Assembly (NCBI RefSeq): GCF_014203835.1
Contig: NZ_JACHJW010000001.1
Location: 1,240,001 to 1,304,000, forward strand
Origin: Micromonospora polyrhachis
Lineage (GTDB): Bacteria; Actinomycetota; Actinomycetes; Mycobacteriales; Micromonosporaceae
Direction: 5' to 3'
Length of the DNA: 64,000 nucleotides
The notes under the pieces are model-generated. The model saw only the letters and a program-made list of their open reading frames with translations, had not been told where the DNA came from and did not search any database. The position numbers were made by a program, and so were the translations under genes. Positions 53,825-63,908 of this stretch are shown one piece after another (within the stretch, counting starts at the first letter, position 1; every line of letters starts with the position of its first letter).

Positions 53825-54205
53825 TCACCGGGGCATTTCCAACTCGTAGTACGGGTTGTAGATGACCTTACGGTCGTCCCGCACCGCCACCCGGCCCCGA
53901 GCGGTGAGCTGCCGCCCCGGTTCGATACCAGCGATGTGCCGCCGGCCAAGCCAGACCAGCGTCACCACGTCGCTGCCGTCGTAGAGGTCGGCCTCCAGGG
54001 TGGGCAGATTGGTACGTGGCGTGTAGACCACGGTGCGGAGCCGTCCGGCGATCGACACCACCTGACCTCGCTGGCACTGCCGGGCCGGCGTACCACCGGA
54101 CTCGGCGCTCTCCCGCTGCAACTCCTGCGCCTCGATCTCGGCCTCGCTCGCGGTCAGCCGCTGCAGCATCCGCCGCAGCGACACCCGAGCCTCGTCGGTC
54201 GCCAT
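53825..54205 (-). CDS. OB-fold nucleic-acid-binding protein
   Basis: The 126-residue product has a short helical start (SLRRMLQRLTASEAEIEAQE) and an OB-fold: GQVVSIAGRLRTVVYTPRT, LEADLYDGSDVVTLVWLG, QLTARGRVAVRDDRKVIYNP and YYELEMP. This is the RecG-wedge-like actinobacterial family found beside DUF3159 and DUF3710. It may bind DNA or RNA. No partner or reaction is known. Confidence 0.85.
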   Translation of the reverse strand: MATDEARVSLRRMLQRLTASEAEIEAQELQRESAESGGTPARQCQRGQVVSIAGRLRTVVYTPRTNLPTLEADLYDGSDVVTLVWLGRRHIAGIEPGRQLTARGRVAVRDDRKVIYNPYYELEMPR

Positions 54206-54283
54206 GACCTCGGTGTCACCCTTTCCCGGCGTGAGCCGCAGTTGCCGGCATCAGCCAGTTGCCGACGCGACCTGCACCTGGCG

Positions 54284-54340
54284 GCGCGAGCCGCAGTTCC
54301 CGGCACGAGCCGCAGTTCCCGGCACGAGCTGCACCTGCCG
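54284..54340. repeat. 19-bp tandem repeat, three units
   Basis: Units at 54284, 54303 and 54322 have the form GCACGAGCCGCAGTTCCCG. The third is diverged. They lie in the 246-bp gap between the OB-fold and DUF3710 genes. Nothing else is recognised in that gap. Confidence 0.75.
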
Positions 54341-54451
54341 ACGTGAGCCGTCCGGCCCGGTCCCGGTGGGAGCCATGCCGAAAGCGTACGCCGAACAGCC
54401 GGCTCCTCGCAGTGGCACCTGCGGGGCCGGCCGGCGACCGGGAGATACGGA

Positions 54452-55189
54452 TCAGCTCGACCCGCGTGGTCGCGGCGACGGTTTGTCGCGATGCGGGGTC
54501 TGATGTCCGGACACCATGCCGTTGACCGGAGCAGCGTTCGGCTGTGCCTCGGCACCCGGATCGGCCTGCTGGGCCATCTCCCGGGGCAGCCGCAACGGCA
54601 GTGGCTCACGCACCGGCTTCGCCTCGTTGCCCCGGTCGACCACCAGGCCAGCGAGGCATTCGGCGAGCGGGCCAGCCGCCGCCGGGCTGCTCGCCGCGGT
54701 GCCCTGGTACACCCCGCGCACCATCCACCGGGGCCCGTCCACCCCGACGAACCGCAGTTCGGTCGGGCCGTCCGGGGTGTCGACCCGAGCCAACAGTTCG
54801 ACGCCGTACTCGCCGTCGGTCTCCTGCGTGGTAGCGCCGTCCTTGGTCAGGGATGTGCGGATCTCGTCGCGCACCTCCGGCCAGATCCCCTCCGACCGGG
54901 GAGCGGCGAAGACCCCCAGTTGCAGGGCGCTCTCCCCGTGCACCAGCACGACCTGTTGGATCGTGCCATCGGGGTCGGCCTGGACCCGGACCTCCACTCC
55001 CCCCACCGCCGGTATCCGCAGGCTGCCCAGGTCGAGTCGCTGCACCTCAGGTGCCGCCTCGGTGACGTCGTACGGGCCGCGCCCGGCGGACTCCGCCCCC
55101 ACCTCGTCGTCGTGGGCCACCGAATCGATGTCCGGCCGCCCCGACTGGGCATGCCGCCCGGAGTCACGGCGTCCTCGGGAGAAGATCAC
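54452..55189 (-). CDS. DUF3710 family protein
   Basis: The 245-residue product matches DUF3710: YDVTEAAPEVQRLDLGSLRI, VQADPDGTIQQVVLVHGESA, LQLGVFAAPRSEGIWPEVRD and WMVRGVYQGTAA. An acidic linker and a Gln/Ala-rich tail flank the domain. No signal peptide or membrane segment is seen. GTG 55189 follows GGAAGGCG. The gene is 19 bp after dut in a minus-strand operon, as in M. tuberculosis. The function is unknown. Confidence 0.85.
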   Translation of the reverse strand: MIFSRGRRDSGRHAQSGRPDIDSVAHDDEVGAESAGRGPYDVTEAAPEVQRLDLGSLRIPAVGGVEVRVQADPDGTIQQVVLVHGESALQLGVFAAPRSEGIWPEVRDEIRTSLTKDGATTQETDGEYGVELLARVDTPDGPTELRFVGVDGPRWMVRGVYQGTAASSPAAAGPLAECLAGLVVDRGNEAKPVREPLPLRLPREMAQQADPGAEAQPNAAPVNGMVSGHQTPHRDKPSPRPRGSS

Positions 55190-55208
55190 TTTGCCCGCCT
55201 TCCGTCTC

Positions 55209-55694
55209 TCAGCTCTTGTCGCTCGCGCCACGTGGCGCGAGCAGGTCCGCGTGCCCACCGGTCGATCCGTGCCCGCCGGTACCCCGAGGGGAATCGGGCA
55301 GTTCGTCGACGACATGGAACCGGGCCCGCTCCACCCGCTGCACCACCAGCTGGGCGATCCGATCGCCACGGGAGATCTTCGCTGCCCTCACCCGATCATG
55401 GTTTATCAGGTTGACCAGAATCTCGCCACGGTAGCCGGCGTCGACCGTACCGGGGGCGTTGAGCACCGTCACGCCCAGCCGCGTGGCGAGTCCGGAGCGG
55501 GGGTGCACCAGCCCCACGAACCCGTCCGGTAACGCGATCGCCACACCGGTGCGGACCAGCACCCGGGCACCCGGCGGGATCTCCACGTCCTCGGCGGACA
55601 CCAGGTCGGCTCCGGCGTCACCAGGGTGGGTGTACGCCGGCAACGGCAGATCCGGGTCCAACTGCCGTACGGACACAGGCACGTCGTGGGTCAC
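55209..55694 (-). CDS. dut: dUTP diphosphatase
   Basis: The 161-residue product hydrolyses dUTP to dUMP, keeping uracil out of DNA and supplying the dTMP route. The five motifs are visible: [14 protein letters not shown] (1), [12 protein letters not shown] (2), [19 protein letters not shown] (3), [11 protein letters not shown] (4) and [11 protein letters not shown] (5, Gly-rich tail). Family length is normal for a trimeric dUTPase. Confidence 0.96.
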   Translation of the reverse strand: MTHDVPVSVRQLDPDLPLPAYTHPGDAGADLVSAEDVEIPPGARVLVRTGVAIALPDGFVGLVHPRSGLATRLGVTVLNAPGTVDAGYRGEILVNLINHDRVRAAKISRGDRIAQLVVQRVERARFHVVDELPDSPRGTGGHGSTGGHADLLAPRGASDKS

Positions 55695-55765
55695 GGTCTC
55701 CTACTTCCATCCGGGAGTTCGGTGGTCGTCTCCATCCTGCCGGGTACGACCGTCCCGCCGCGCCG

Positions 55766-55771
55766 TACCCT
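55766..55771 (+). promoter_or_regulatory. -10 box (TACCCT) of the DUF3093 gene
   Basis: TACCCT ends 7 nt before GTG 55779 with no ribosome site, which suggests a leaderless mRNA. Confidence 0.45.
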
Positions 55772-55778
55772 CGACAGG

Positions 55779-56279
55779 GTGACACCGTCCCGCTCTCAGT
55801 CCACCGCGGTTTCGACCGCACCGGCCACCCACGGGTACGCCGAACGGCTACGTCTGCCCTGGTGGGCGTGGCTGCTCGGGATCGGCTTCGCTGCCTTCAT
55901 GGCGGTGGAGATCTGGATGGGTGCGCCCGGGATGCGTGCCTGGCTGCCGTTCGCGATCCTGCTGCCGCTGACCGGAATCGGCCTGTGGTGGCTCGGTCGG
56001 ATCAGGGTCGCCGTGCAGGACGGTGAGTTCCTGGTCGACGATGCCCGGCTGCCGGTCCGGTTCGTCGCCGACGCCATCGCGTTGGACGCCAACGGACGGC
56101 GCGAGGTGCTGGGGGTGGGCGCCGATCCGCTGGCATTCGTCGTGCAGCGCCCCTGGGTGCCCGGTGCCGTCCAGGTGGTCCTCGACGACCCGGCCGACCC
56201 CACGCCGTACTGGGTGGTTAGTTCGCGCAATCCGGTCCGGTTGGCCACGGCGATCCTCGCTGCGCGGGACGCGGCCTGA
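55779..56279 (+). CDS. DUF3093 membrane protein
   Basis: The 166-residue product has two membrane helices (WWAWLLGIGFAAFMAVEIW and WLPFAILLPLTGIGLWWLG) and a small soluble C-terminal domain (RIRVAVQDGEFLVDDARLPV, WVPGAVQVVLDDPADPTPYW). The family sits opposite dut in actinobacteria. The GTG at 55779 fits the -10 box. The earlier ATG at 55626 lies inside dut and is not used. The function is unknown. Confidence 0.85.
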   Translation: MTPSRSQSTAVSTAPATHGYAERLRLPWWAWLLGIGFAAFMAVEIWMGAPGMRAWLPFAILLPLTGIGLWWLGRIRVAVQDGEFLVDDARLPVRFVADAIALDANGRREVLGVGADPLAFVVQRPWVPGAVQVVLDDPADPTPYWVVSSRNPVRLATAILAARDAA

Positions 56280-56334
56280 GCCGGCGTCCACCAGGTCCGT
56301 GCCGGGCCTGCGTACGACGGGCTCGTCAGGCCGC

Positions 56335-57213
56335 TCAGCGGTCGTCGGCGGCCCGGCCGGTGATCACCCCAGCCGGCCCGGTGACGCCGGCCGCTCCGAT
56401 CACGCCGGCCGCTCCGATGATGCCGGGCGGACCGGCGGCCTCGATGCCAGACCCAACCCGCAGGTCGGTACGGATCTGGTCCCCCAACTTCCGGGTCGCA
56501 CGACGGTTGAGGTAGCTCGCGACCGCCGCGCCGGTGAGGAAGGGCCCCAACGTGCTGAGGTTGCGACCGAACCGGCGCAGCAGGGTGTCCCGTAGTTCGT
56601 TGCGGGCCGCCGTGCCGAGCACGGTGCCCACCCCGACCCCGGGCACCATCGGGTTGATCCCACGTCGACTCGCCCAAGAATGGACCATGCTGGCCGCGCG
56701 CTGGGTTCCGGTGCCCGGGAGCCGCGCGCCGTAGACCTCGTGCAGTTCACCGATCAGCTTGATCTCGATCGCGACGACCGCCACCGTCTCGGCGGCCAAC
56801 AGCACGGGCGCCGACAGCAGAGCCGGCGTGGCCGCCCACTTCACCGCCGCCACCCCGCCACCGGCGGCACCGATTCCGGCGGTGGCCCGGGCGGCGTTGC
56901 GGATCAGCCGCTCGGCGAGCGCGTCGTCGTTCAGGCCGTCGAAGTGCCGGCGTAGCGTCTCCCGGTCGCGGATCGGAATGTGCGGCACGACGTCGCTCAC
57001 CGTGTCGGTGAGCCAGCGAATGGCCGCCTTCGGCTTGAACAGGTCTGCCAGCCCACGGCCACGCACCTGACCGACAAGGGCACGCAACAGCCGCCGACGT
57101 TGGGCCTGCCCCAGCTCACCATCGCTGAGGGCGACAACAGTCGCGCCCAGGTCCCCGTCGACTCCAGCCGGTGCCGCAGGCGGGGTTTCCGGCTTCCCGT
57201 AAGGCCCGTCCAT
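56335..57213 (-). CDS. Hypothetical protein with hydrophobic middle and Gly/Ala-rich tail
   Basis: The 292-residue product has a helical start (GQAQRRRLLRALVGQVRGRG), a hydrophobic region (AARATAGIGAAGGGVAAVKW, ALLSAPVLLAAETVAVVAIE) that may lie in or on the membrane, and a Gly/Ala/Val/Ile tail with short repeats (IGAAGVIGAAGVTGPAGV). ATG 57213 follows GGAGG. It sits between DUF3093 and DUF4193, where M. tuberculosis has no gene that I recall. No family was recognised. EcsC-like proteins share such an outline. Confidence 0.7.
   Translation of the reverse strand: MDGPYGKPETPPAAPAGVDGDLGATVVALSDGELGQAQRRRLLRALVGQVRGRGLADLFKPKAAIRWLTDTVSDVVPHIPIRDRETLRRHFDGLNDDALAERLIRNAARATAGIGAAGGGVAAVKWAATPALLSAPVLLAAETVAVVAIEIKLIGELHEVYGARLPGTGTQRAASMVHSWASRRGINPMVPGVGVGTVLGTAARNELRDTLLRRFGRNLSTLGPFLTGAAVASYLNRRATRKLGDQIRTDLRVGSGIEAAGPPGIIGAAGVIGAAGVTGPAGVITGRAADDR
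56363..56422. repeat. Short repeat encoding the Gly-Ala tail
   Basis: Units of about 18 bp carry ACGCCGGCCGCTCCGAT and variants. They encode the (I/V)-(I/T)-G-(A/P)-A-G motif at the C-terminus of the hypothetical protein. The frame is kept. Confidence 0.6.
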
Positions 57214-57384
57214 GGTTTGACCTCCAGCACGAATCGCTCCGGAGCACATCGAGGCTGCCGGATCGCGCCGTCCAGCATCGAGCTGCCTGAATCAAGTCAA
57301 GCAGCTCGACACCCCCCGCGCATGCCGAGTCGGTTGCGGCGACCTCCACCGCCGAGGCCGCCGCTCGAGCCCCCCTGCTACAAA

Positions 57385-57681
57385 TCAGGCGCACTCACGA
57401 CAAATCAGCTCGCCGTTGCGCTCAATGGCAAGCTGGCTGCGGTGATGCACGAGGAAGCAGCGTCCGCAGCGGAACTCGTCCGACTGCATCGGCAGCACCT
57501 TGACCGTGAGCTCCTCATCGGCCAGGTCGGCACCCGGTAGCTCAAAGCTCTCGGCAACCTCGGCCTCGTCGACGTCCACGGCGCCGGACTGTGAGTCGAC
57601 TCGCCGTGCCTTGAGCTCTTCCAGGCTGTCCTCGCCGAGGTCGACCTCGTCGCGACGCGGGGCGTCGTAGTCGGTGGCCAT
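57385..57681 (-). CDS. DUF4193 zinc-ribbon-like protein
   Basis: The 98-residue product has an acidic start (MATDYDAPRRDEVDLGEDSL), a central acidic linker and a C-terminal ribbon with CGRC and CREC pairs (about 22 residues apart) that can hold zinc. It is a conserved actinobacterial family next to the dut-sigA region. ATG 57681 is chosen, with the in-frame Met 3 codons upstream as the alternative. It may be a small RNA- or protein-binding factor. The function is unknown. Confidence 0.85.
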   Translation of the reverse strand: MATDYDAPRRDEVDLGEDSLEELKARRVDSQSGAVDVDEAEVAESFELPGADLADEELTVKVLPMQSDEFRCGRCFLVHHRSQLAIERNGELICRECA

Positions 57682-58105
57682 CGGTTTCACTCTCCCATAT
57701 CGATATAGTCGCTTCCGGTTGTAACGCCGGACGACACTGTTTCGGTTCCGCTGGCCGGCCTTCTTTTTTCCGGACCTGCACCCCGACCTGTTACAGCCGG
57801 GTCACAGCCGCCAGGGAACTCCCCCGGCGAGCGCGGTACCTTACCCCCCTCGGGCAGGGCATGTATACCGCCCTCGTGGCATGGTTGTACGCCCGAGCGC
57901 GCGGAGTTGTTCCCAATGTGACTCAGGCGACACGAAGATAGGGGCAGGAGTAAGCTGATCGCTGTCGGCGCGCCGGCACTATCGGCGGTTTCCACACAAC
58001 GAACCGGCACCCGCTAGCCTCAGCGGCATACGCGGTAGCCGGCACAGGCGGGCCCACCCCCGCCCCCGGCAGCCGACCATCACACTGCATGGGGAGCCCC
58101 CGAAT
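57682..58105. other. 424-bp intergenic region with divergent promoters
   Basis: This is the longest gap without a gene. It holds a 10-bp palindrome ATATCGATAT (57697-57706) just upstream of the DUF4193 gene, where it overlaps the likely minus-strand -10. The rest has no clear ORF, RNA gene or terminator. The plus-strand gene at 58106 must start here as well. GGGGAGCC lies just before its ATG as a ribosome site. Confidence 0.5.
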
Positions 58106-58636
58106 ATGAGCTTTGCGCGCGTGCGAGCGCTCGTTGTCGTCGGCGCACTGGTGGTGCTCGCCCTGGTCTTCGTCGTGATCGCAATCGTGCGGGACACCCA
58201 GAGCGGACGAGCCGGGGCAAAGGGGTGCCCGGACGGATACGTCCTGGTCGACGTCAAACTGAGGATGGCCCAGGACGTCAAGGTCAATGTCTACAACGCG
58301 ACCGACGAACCAGGGCTGGCGGGTAGCGTCGCCGACGATTTCCGCAACCGCAAGTTCCAGGTGCTGAAGTCTGGCAACGAGAAGCCCGTGGACGAGGTCG
58401 CGGTGCTTCGGTACGGCCCCAAGGGCGTCGGATCGGGGCATCTGCTGCGGGCCTACTTCCTCAACGAGGCGAAGCTGCAGTTCGACCCGAAGCGCGAGGA
58501 TGACGTGGTGGACGTGGTGATCGGCGGCGGTTTCCAGCAGCTGGCCACCACGACCGAGGTCAACCAGTCGCTGGGCGAGATCGGCGGCCAGCCGGAGCTG
58601 CCGGCAGGCACCTGCGCCGCCCCGAAGGACGAGTGA
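58106..58636 (+). CDS. LytR C-terminal-domain (LytR_C) membrane protein
   Basis: The 176-residue product has one N-terminal membrane helix (VRALVVVGALVVLALVFVVI) and an external LytR_C domain (DVKVNVYNATDEPGLAGSVA, FRNRKFQVLKSGNEK, EVAVLRYGPKGVGSGHLL). M. tuberculosis has a similar protein at this place, Rv2700 (cei), needed for envelope integrity as I recall. The domain may help organise envelope glycan. It is divergent from the DUF4193 gene and converges on the inositol-phosphatase gene. Confidence 0.88.
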   Translation: MSFARVRALVVVGALVVLALVFVVIAIVRDTQSGRAGAKGCPDGYVLVDVKLRMAQDVKVNVYNATDEPGLAGSVADDFRNRKFQVLKSGNEKPVDEVAVLRYGPKGVGSGHLLRAYFLNEAKLQFDPKREDDVVDVVIGGGFQQLATTTEVNQSLGEIGGQPELPAGTCAAPKDE

Positions 58637-58731
58637 GGTAGTCAGCCGGCCGGCTGGGGGATCGCGCCACGGTCCGACCTCCCAGCCGGCCGGAACGCCC
58701 TCCAGCGGCAGCAGCCAGCTCCGGCGGCGGG

Positions 58732-59559
58732 TCACGGTCCGCCGGCAGCATCCAGCTCCGCCAGCCGGGCGTGCAACGGCTCGAAGAGCGCCGGCGGGGC
58801 GGCGATGACCAACTCGGGACCGGGCGGCGCACCGGCCAGACCGGCCACCCGCAACCCGGCCTCGGCGGCGATCAGCCCGCCCGCGGCAAGGTCCCAGGCG
58901 GCCAGCCCCTTCTCGTAGTACGCGTCGACCGCACCCTCGGCGGCCAGGCACAGATCGAGCGCTGCGGCACCGAACCGGCGAATGTCCCGGACCTGCGGGA
59001 TCAGCTGAGCCAGTACTGCCGCCTGGTGGGCCCGCCGGCCCGAGTCGTAACCGAACCCGGTGGCGACCAGGGCCTGCCCAAGATCTGTCTCCGTGGAGCA
59101 CCGCAACCGCTGACCGTCACGGAAGGCACCGTCACCCCGGGTGGCGGTCCATTCGGCGCCGGTCGCCGCGTTCCGGACCACCCCGGCGACCACCACCCCG
59201 TCGATCTCCGCCGCCAGCGAGATCGCGTACTGGGGTAGACCGTAGAGATAGTTGACGGTGCCATCGATGGGGTCCACGATCCACCGCACCGAACCCGGGG
59301 CGGCTGGCCGGTTGGAACCGCCAGAATCGCCGTATTCCTCGCCGAGGACGGTGTCCTGGGGGCGAATCGCCCGCAGCGCCGCCACGACCTGTCGCTCCAC
59401 CGCCCGGTCCGCCGCCGTGACCACGTCGGTCCTGGTGCTCTTCGTGGTTATCCCGGAAACCCCCTCGGCCCGCATCGACCGTGCGGTGTTGGCCGCGTCA
59501 CGGGCCACCGCCAATGCGACTTCCAGCAGCTCGCCCGGTGTCGGCCCGGTGCCCCGCAT
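58732..59559 (-). CDS. suhB: Inositol monophosphatase family protein (SuhB-like)
   Basis: The 275-residue product has the metal-binding motifs LGEEYGDSGG (Glu), IVDPIDGTVNYLYGLPQY (DPxDGT), and the C-terminal block KGLAAWDLAAGGLIAAEAG (WDxAAG). It dephosphorylates inositol-1-phosphate or similar sugars. In actinobacteria this feeds phosphatidylinositol and mycothiol synthesis. ATG 59559 follows GGAAGGGG. The longer start at 59577 is less likely. In M. tuberculosis the suhB gene lies near sigA too. Confidence 0.92.
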   Translation of the reverse strand: MRGTGPTPGELLEVALAVARDAANTARSMRAEGVSGITTKSTRTDVVTAADRAVERQVVAALRAIRPQDTVLGEEYGDSGGSNRPAAPGSVRWIVDPIDGTVNYLYGLPQYAISLAAEIDGVVVAGVVRNAATGAEWTATRGDGAFRDGQRLRCSTETDLGQALVATGFGYDSGRRAHQAAVLAQLIPQVRDIRRFGAAALDLCLAAEGAVDAYYEKGLAAWDLAAGGLIAAEAGLRVAGLAGAPPGPELVIAAPPALFEPLHARLAELDAAGGP

Positions 59560-59696
59560 GTCGTCCCCTTCCCGCACGGCTACGGCAAGACGAGCCGGGC
59601 GCGAGTATCATCCTTACAAAGTCCACATTCGCTTCGAGTCGGCGGCCCTGGCCGCCTCTCTGGCGTGCGGCGGGGGATGATCGCCGCAGACGGCGT

Positions 59697-59702
59697 TACA
59701 AT
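59697..59702 (+). promoter_or_regulatory. Possible -10 box (TACAAT) of sigA
   Basis: TACAAT lies about 145 bp upstream of the sigA start, leaving a long leader. No good -35 is visible. The 288-bp gap to the divergent suhB gene holds nothing else that is clear. Confidence 0.35.
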
Positions 59703-59847
59703 TCACGCCTGCCCACGCGCCACGGACCGCCAACGACCGGCCGGCCCGCGACACGGGGGTACCTCAACCACATCGGCCCGGCACGACGCCTAGCGCTGCG
59801 CTGGCCGATCACGGCCGTGCTCGCTCATCGCCTCCGGAAGGTCATTC

Positions 59848-61428
<1,581 letters not shown>

Positions 61429-61672
61429 TCCGTCCGGTCAACCAGTTGTGTCACTTTGATCACCAGGTGTACAACAGCTGATAGTGATCGGCCGGTTTCG
61501 CCCCGGCGATCGTTGACGTGGCACCCTGGGTGCACGGCACACTGTGCCTACCATGTGTGACCTCGGTCCCCCGGGGGCACACTGGGAAGGCCGCACCCCT
61601 CCGGGGTGTTGCACGATAGGTGAGCAATGACCGAAGAGAGTGTTCATCGGTGACGACCCGAGGAGGAAGGCG

Positions 61673-61906
61673 ATGACCCCGACCCTCACGCCGCCGCCCG
61701 AGACGGTGGCTCCCCCAGCCGCCGATGAACGGTGCGACCGCTGCAATGCTGCTGGCAAGCTCCGGATCACTCTGGCGGGTGGGAGCGAGTTGGTGTTTTG
61801 TGGTCACCACGCGAACAAGTACGCCGAGGATCTGGTGAAGATCACCGTACGGTACGCGGCCGACCCGGAATTCAGCTGGCGTGGCGCCGATCTGATGGCG
61901 AACTAG
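61673..61906 (+). CDS. Small zinc-ribbon-like protein (DUF7455)
   Basis: The 77-residue product has CDRCNAAG and, further on, FCGHHANKY, a spacing that can bind zinc (C-x2-C and C-x-H). ATG 61673 follows GAGGAGGAAGG. A start at 61640 is in frame but lacks this site. The family is found beside sigA in actinobacteria. The function is unknown. Confidence 0.8.
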   Translation: MTPTLTPPPETVAPPAADERCDRCNAAGKLRITLAGGSELVFCGHHANKYAEDLVKITVRYAADPEFSWRGADLMAN

Positions 61907-61912
61907 ATAGAC

Positions 61913-61957
61913 ATAGGTGACCGGAGGTACCCGAACTGGGTGCCTCCGGTCACCTAT
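61913..61957. terminator. Strong hairpin after the DUF7455 gene
   Basis: ATAGGTGACCGGAGG (61913-61927) and CCTCCGGTCACCTAT (61943-61957) are perfect 15-bp arms with a 15-nt loop, 7 bp past the stop codon. A T-rich TTTCG follows. The next 226 bp to the helicase gene end hold no gene. Confidence 0.8.
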
Positions 61958-62183
61958 TTCGTGGTCACCTGTTTCGCTACGGAACGACGTGTGGCGATGG
62001 ACGCGATCGGCGGCGGCTCAACAGCAGGGCGTACGGCGTGTCACACAGCTCAGCGGTCACCGATCATGTGCACGGGGCAAACCGGACGGCGGTGATCGAC
62101 GACGGCAGACCGGCCCAGGGTGCTCGACCTCGACCGACCGGGTCAACGCCGCGCCGAGCGAGAGGAGGGTCGCCGGAAACCCC

Positions 62184-63908
62184 TCAGAGGGTCTGCACGG
62201 TGGCGATACGTTCCTCAAGCTGTTCGATGGTGGCCTGGGCACTGGGCGGACCTCCGCACAACCGGCGCAGCTCAGCGTGGATTTTGCCGTGCGGCAACCC
62301 GGTGCTGTGGTGCCGGGCCGCGACAAGCGTGTTGAGCTGCCGACGCAACGCCACCCGCCGCTCCGCGGCGCTTCGGGGCCCGGCTGGCTCGCGGGTCGCT
62401 GGCGGTGCCGATTCGTTGCTCCTGCGCCGTCGCTGGGCCGCCAACTGCTCGGCTTGCCGCTTGTTGAGCAGCAACGCCACCTGATCGGCGGTCAGCAGCC
62501 CCGGTAGGCCCAGGTATTCCTCCTCCTCCGGGGTGCCCGCCTGGGCGGCCGTGCCGAAGGAGGTGCCGTCGAAGATGACCTGGTCGAGTTCGGCGGTGGC
62601 CGACAGCGCCTCGAACCGCTTCTCCAGCTCCCCACTGGCCTGCTCGTTGCGTTGCGCCCGCTCCAGCAGGTCGTCGTCGAATCCCTCCCGCTTCTTCGGC
62701 TCACCCAGGACGTGGTCGCGTTCCGCTTCCAGTTCACTGGCCAGCCCGAGCAGGTGCGGCACGCTGGGCACGAAGACCGACGCGGTCTCACCGGGGCGCC
62801 GGGCCCGGACGAAACGACCGATCGCCTGCGCGAAGTAGAGCGGCGTGGAGGCGCTGGTGGCGTACACCCCGACGGCGAGCCGGGGGATGTCGACGCCCTC
62901 GGAGACCATCCGGACGGCGACCAGCCAGCGCTGCTCCGAGGCGGCGAACGAGGCGATCCGGGCCGACGCGCCGTCGTCGTCGGAGAGCACCACAACGGCC
63001 TTCTCCCCGGTGACCCGCTCGATCAGCCGGGCATAGGCCCGGGCCGCCTGCTGGTCACTGGCGATGACCAGGCCACCAGCGTCGGGCATCCCGCCCGAGC
63101 GCAGCACCTGGAGCCGCGCGTCAGCGGCGCGGAGCACCTGGGGCATCCAGTCGCCCACCGGGTCCAGCGCGGTCCGCCACGCCTGCCCGATCAACTCCTG
63201 GGTCATCGGCTCGCCCAGCCGAGCGGCCAGTTCGTCGCCGGCGCTGGTCCGCCACCGGGTCTCCCCCGAGTAGGCGAGGAAGATCACTGGGCGGACGACG
63301 CCGTCACGGAGCGCGTGGGAGTAGCCGTACACCGAGTCGGCTCGGGAGCGTTGCAGGCCGTCCTGGCCCCGTTCGTAGTCCACGAACGGGATCGGGTTGT
63401 CGTCGGACCGGAACGGCGTCCCGGTCAACATCAGCCGGCGTACGGCCGGCTCGAACGCGTCCCGGACTCCGTCGCCCCAGGTGCGCGAGTCTCCCGCGTG
63501 GTGGATCTCGTCGAGGATGACCAGGGTGCGTCGGGTCATGGTGCGCCGCCGGTGCACCTGCGGGGCCATTCCGACCTGGGCGTAGGTGAGTACCGCGCCG
63601 TGGAAGTCGGCCGACGAGTGCAGGTCGGAGTTGCGGAAGGCCGAGTCGAGTTGGATGCCCACCCGGGCCGCCGCGAGCGCCCACTGCGTCTTGAGGTGTT
63701 CGGTGGGGGCGACGACGGTAACCGCCTCGACGGTGCCGTCGACGAGCAACTCGGCGGCGATGCGTAGGGCGAAGGTGGTCTTGCCGGCGCCGGGGGTGGC
63801 GACGGCCAGGAAGTCGTCGGAGCGGCGGCGCAGGTATTCGACCAGTGCCTTGCGCTGCCATGCCCGCAGCGCCGGGAAGGAATCTATCGACGGTGGCGAG
63901 GCGGCCAT
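62184..63908 (-). CDS. SF2 DEAD/DEAH-type helicase
   Basis: The 574-residue product has an N-terminal helicase core: ALRAWQRKALVEYL (Q-like), VATPGAGKTTFALRIA (motif I), TLVILDEIHHAGD (motif II, DEIH), LMLTGTPFRSDDNP (motif III), then the second domain with VSEGVDIPRLAVGV (motif V) and FAQAIGRFVRARRPGET (motif VI). The core resembles XPB/RadD-like enzymes. A long C-terminal tail is charged. It lies after sigA and the DUF7455 gene, converging on them. Its role is probably in DNA or RNA unwinding, but the substrate is unknown. ATG 63908 follows AGGAGG. Confidence 0.88.
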   Translation of the reverse strand: MAASPPSIDSFPALRAWQRKALVEYLRRRSDDFLAVATPGAGKTTFALRIAAELLVDGTVEAVTVVAPTEHLKTQWALAAARVGIQLDSAFRNSDLHSSADFHGAVLTYAQVGMAPQVHRRRTMTRRTLVILDEIHHAGDSRTWGDGVRDAFEPAVRRLMLTGTPFRSDDNPIPFVDYERGQDGLQRSRADSVYGYSHALRDGVVRPVIFLAYSGETRWRTSAGDELAARLGEPMTQELIGQAWRTALDPVGDWMPQVLRAADARLQVLRSGGMPDAGGLVIASDQQAARAYARLIERVTGEKAVVVLSDDDGASARIASFAASEQRWLVAVRMVSEGVDIPRLAVGVYATSASTPLYFAQAIGRFVRARRPGETASVFVPSVPHLLGLASELEAERDHVLGEPKKREGFDDDLLERAQRNEQASGELEKRFEALSATAELDQVIFDGTSFGTAAQAGTPEEEEYLGLPGLLTADQVALLLNKRQAEQLAAQRRRRSNESAPPATREPAGPRSAAERRVALRRQLNTLVAARHHSTGLPHGKIHAELRRLCGGPPSAQATIEQLEERIATVQTL

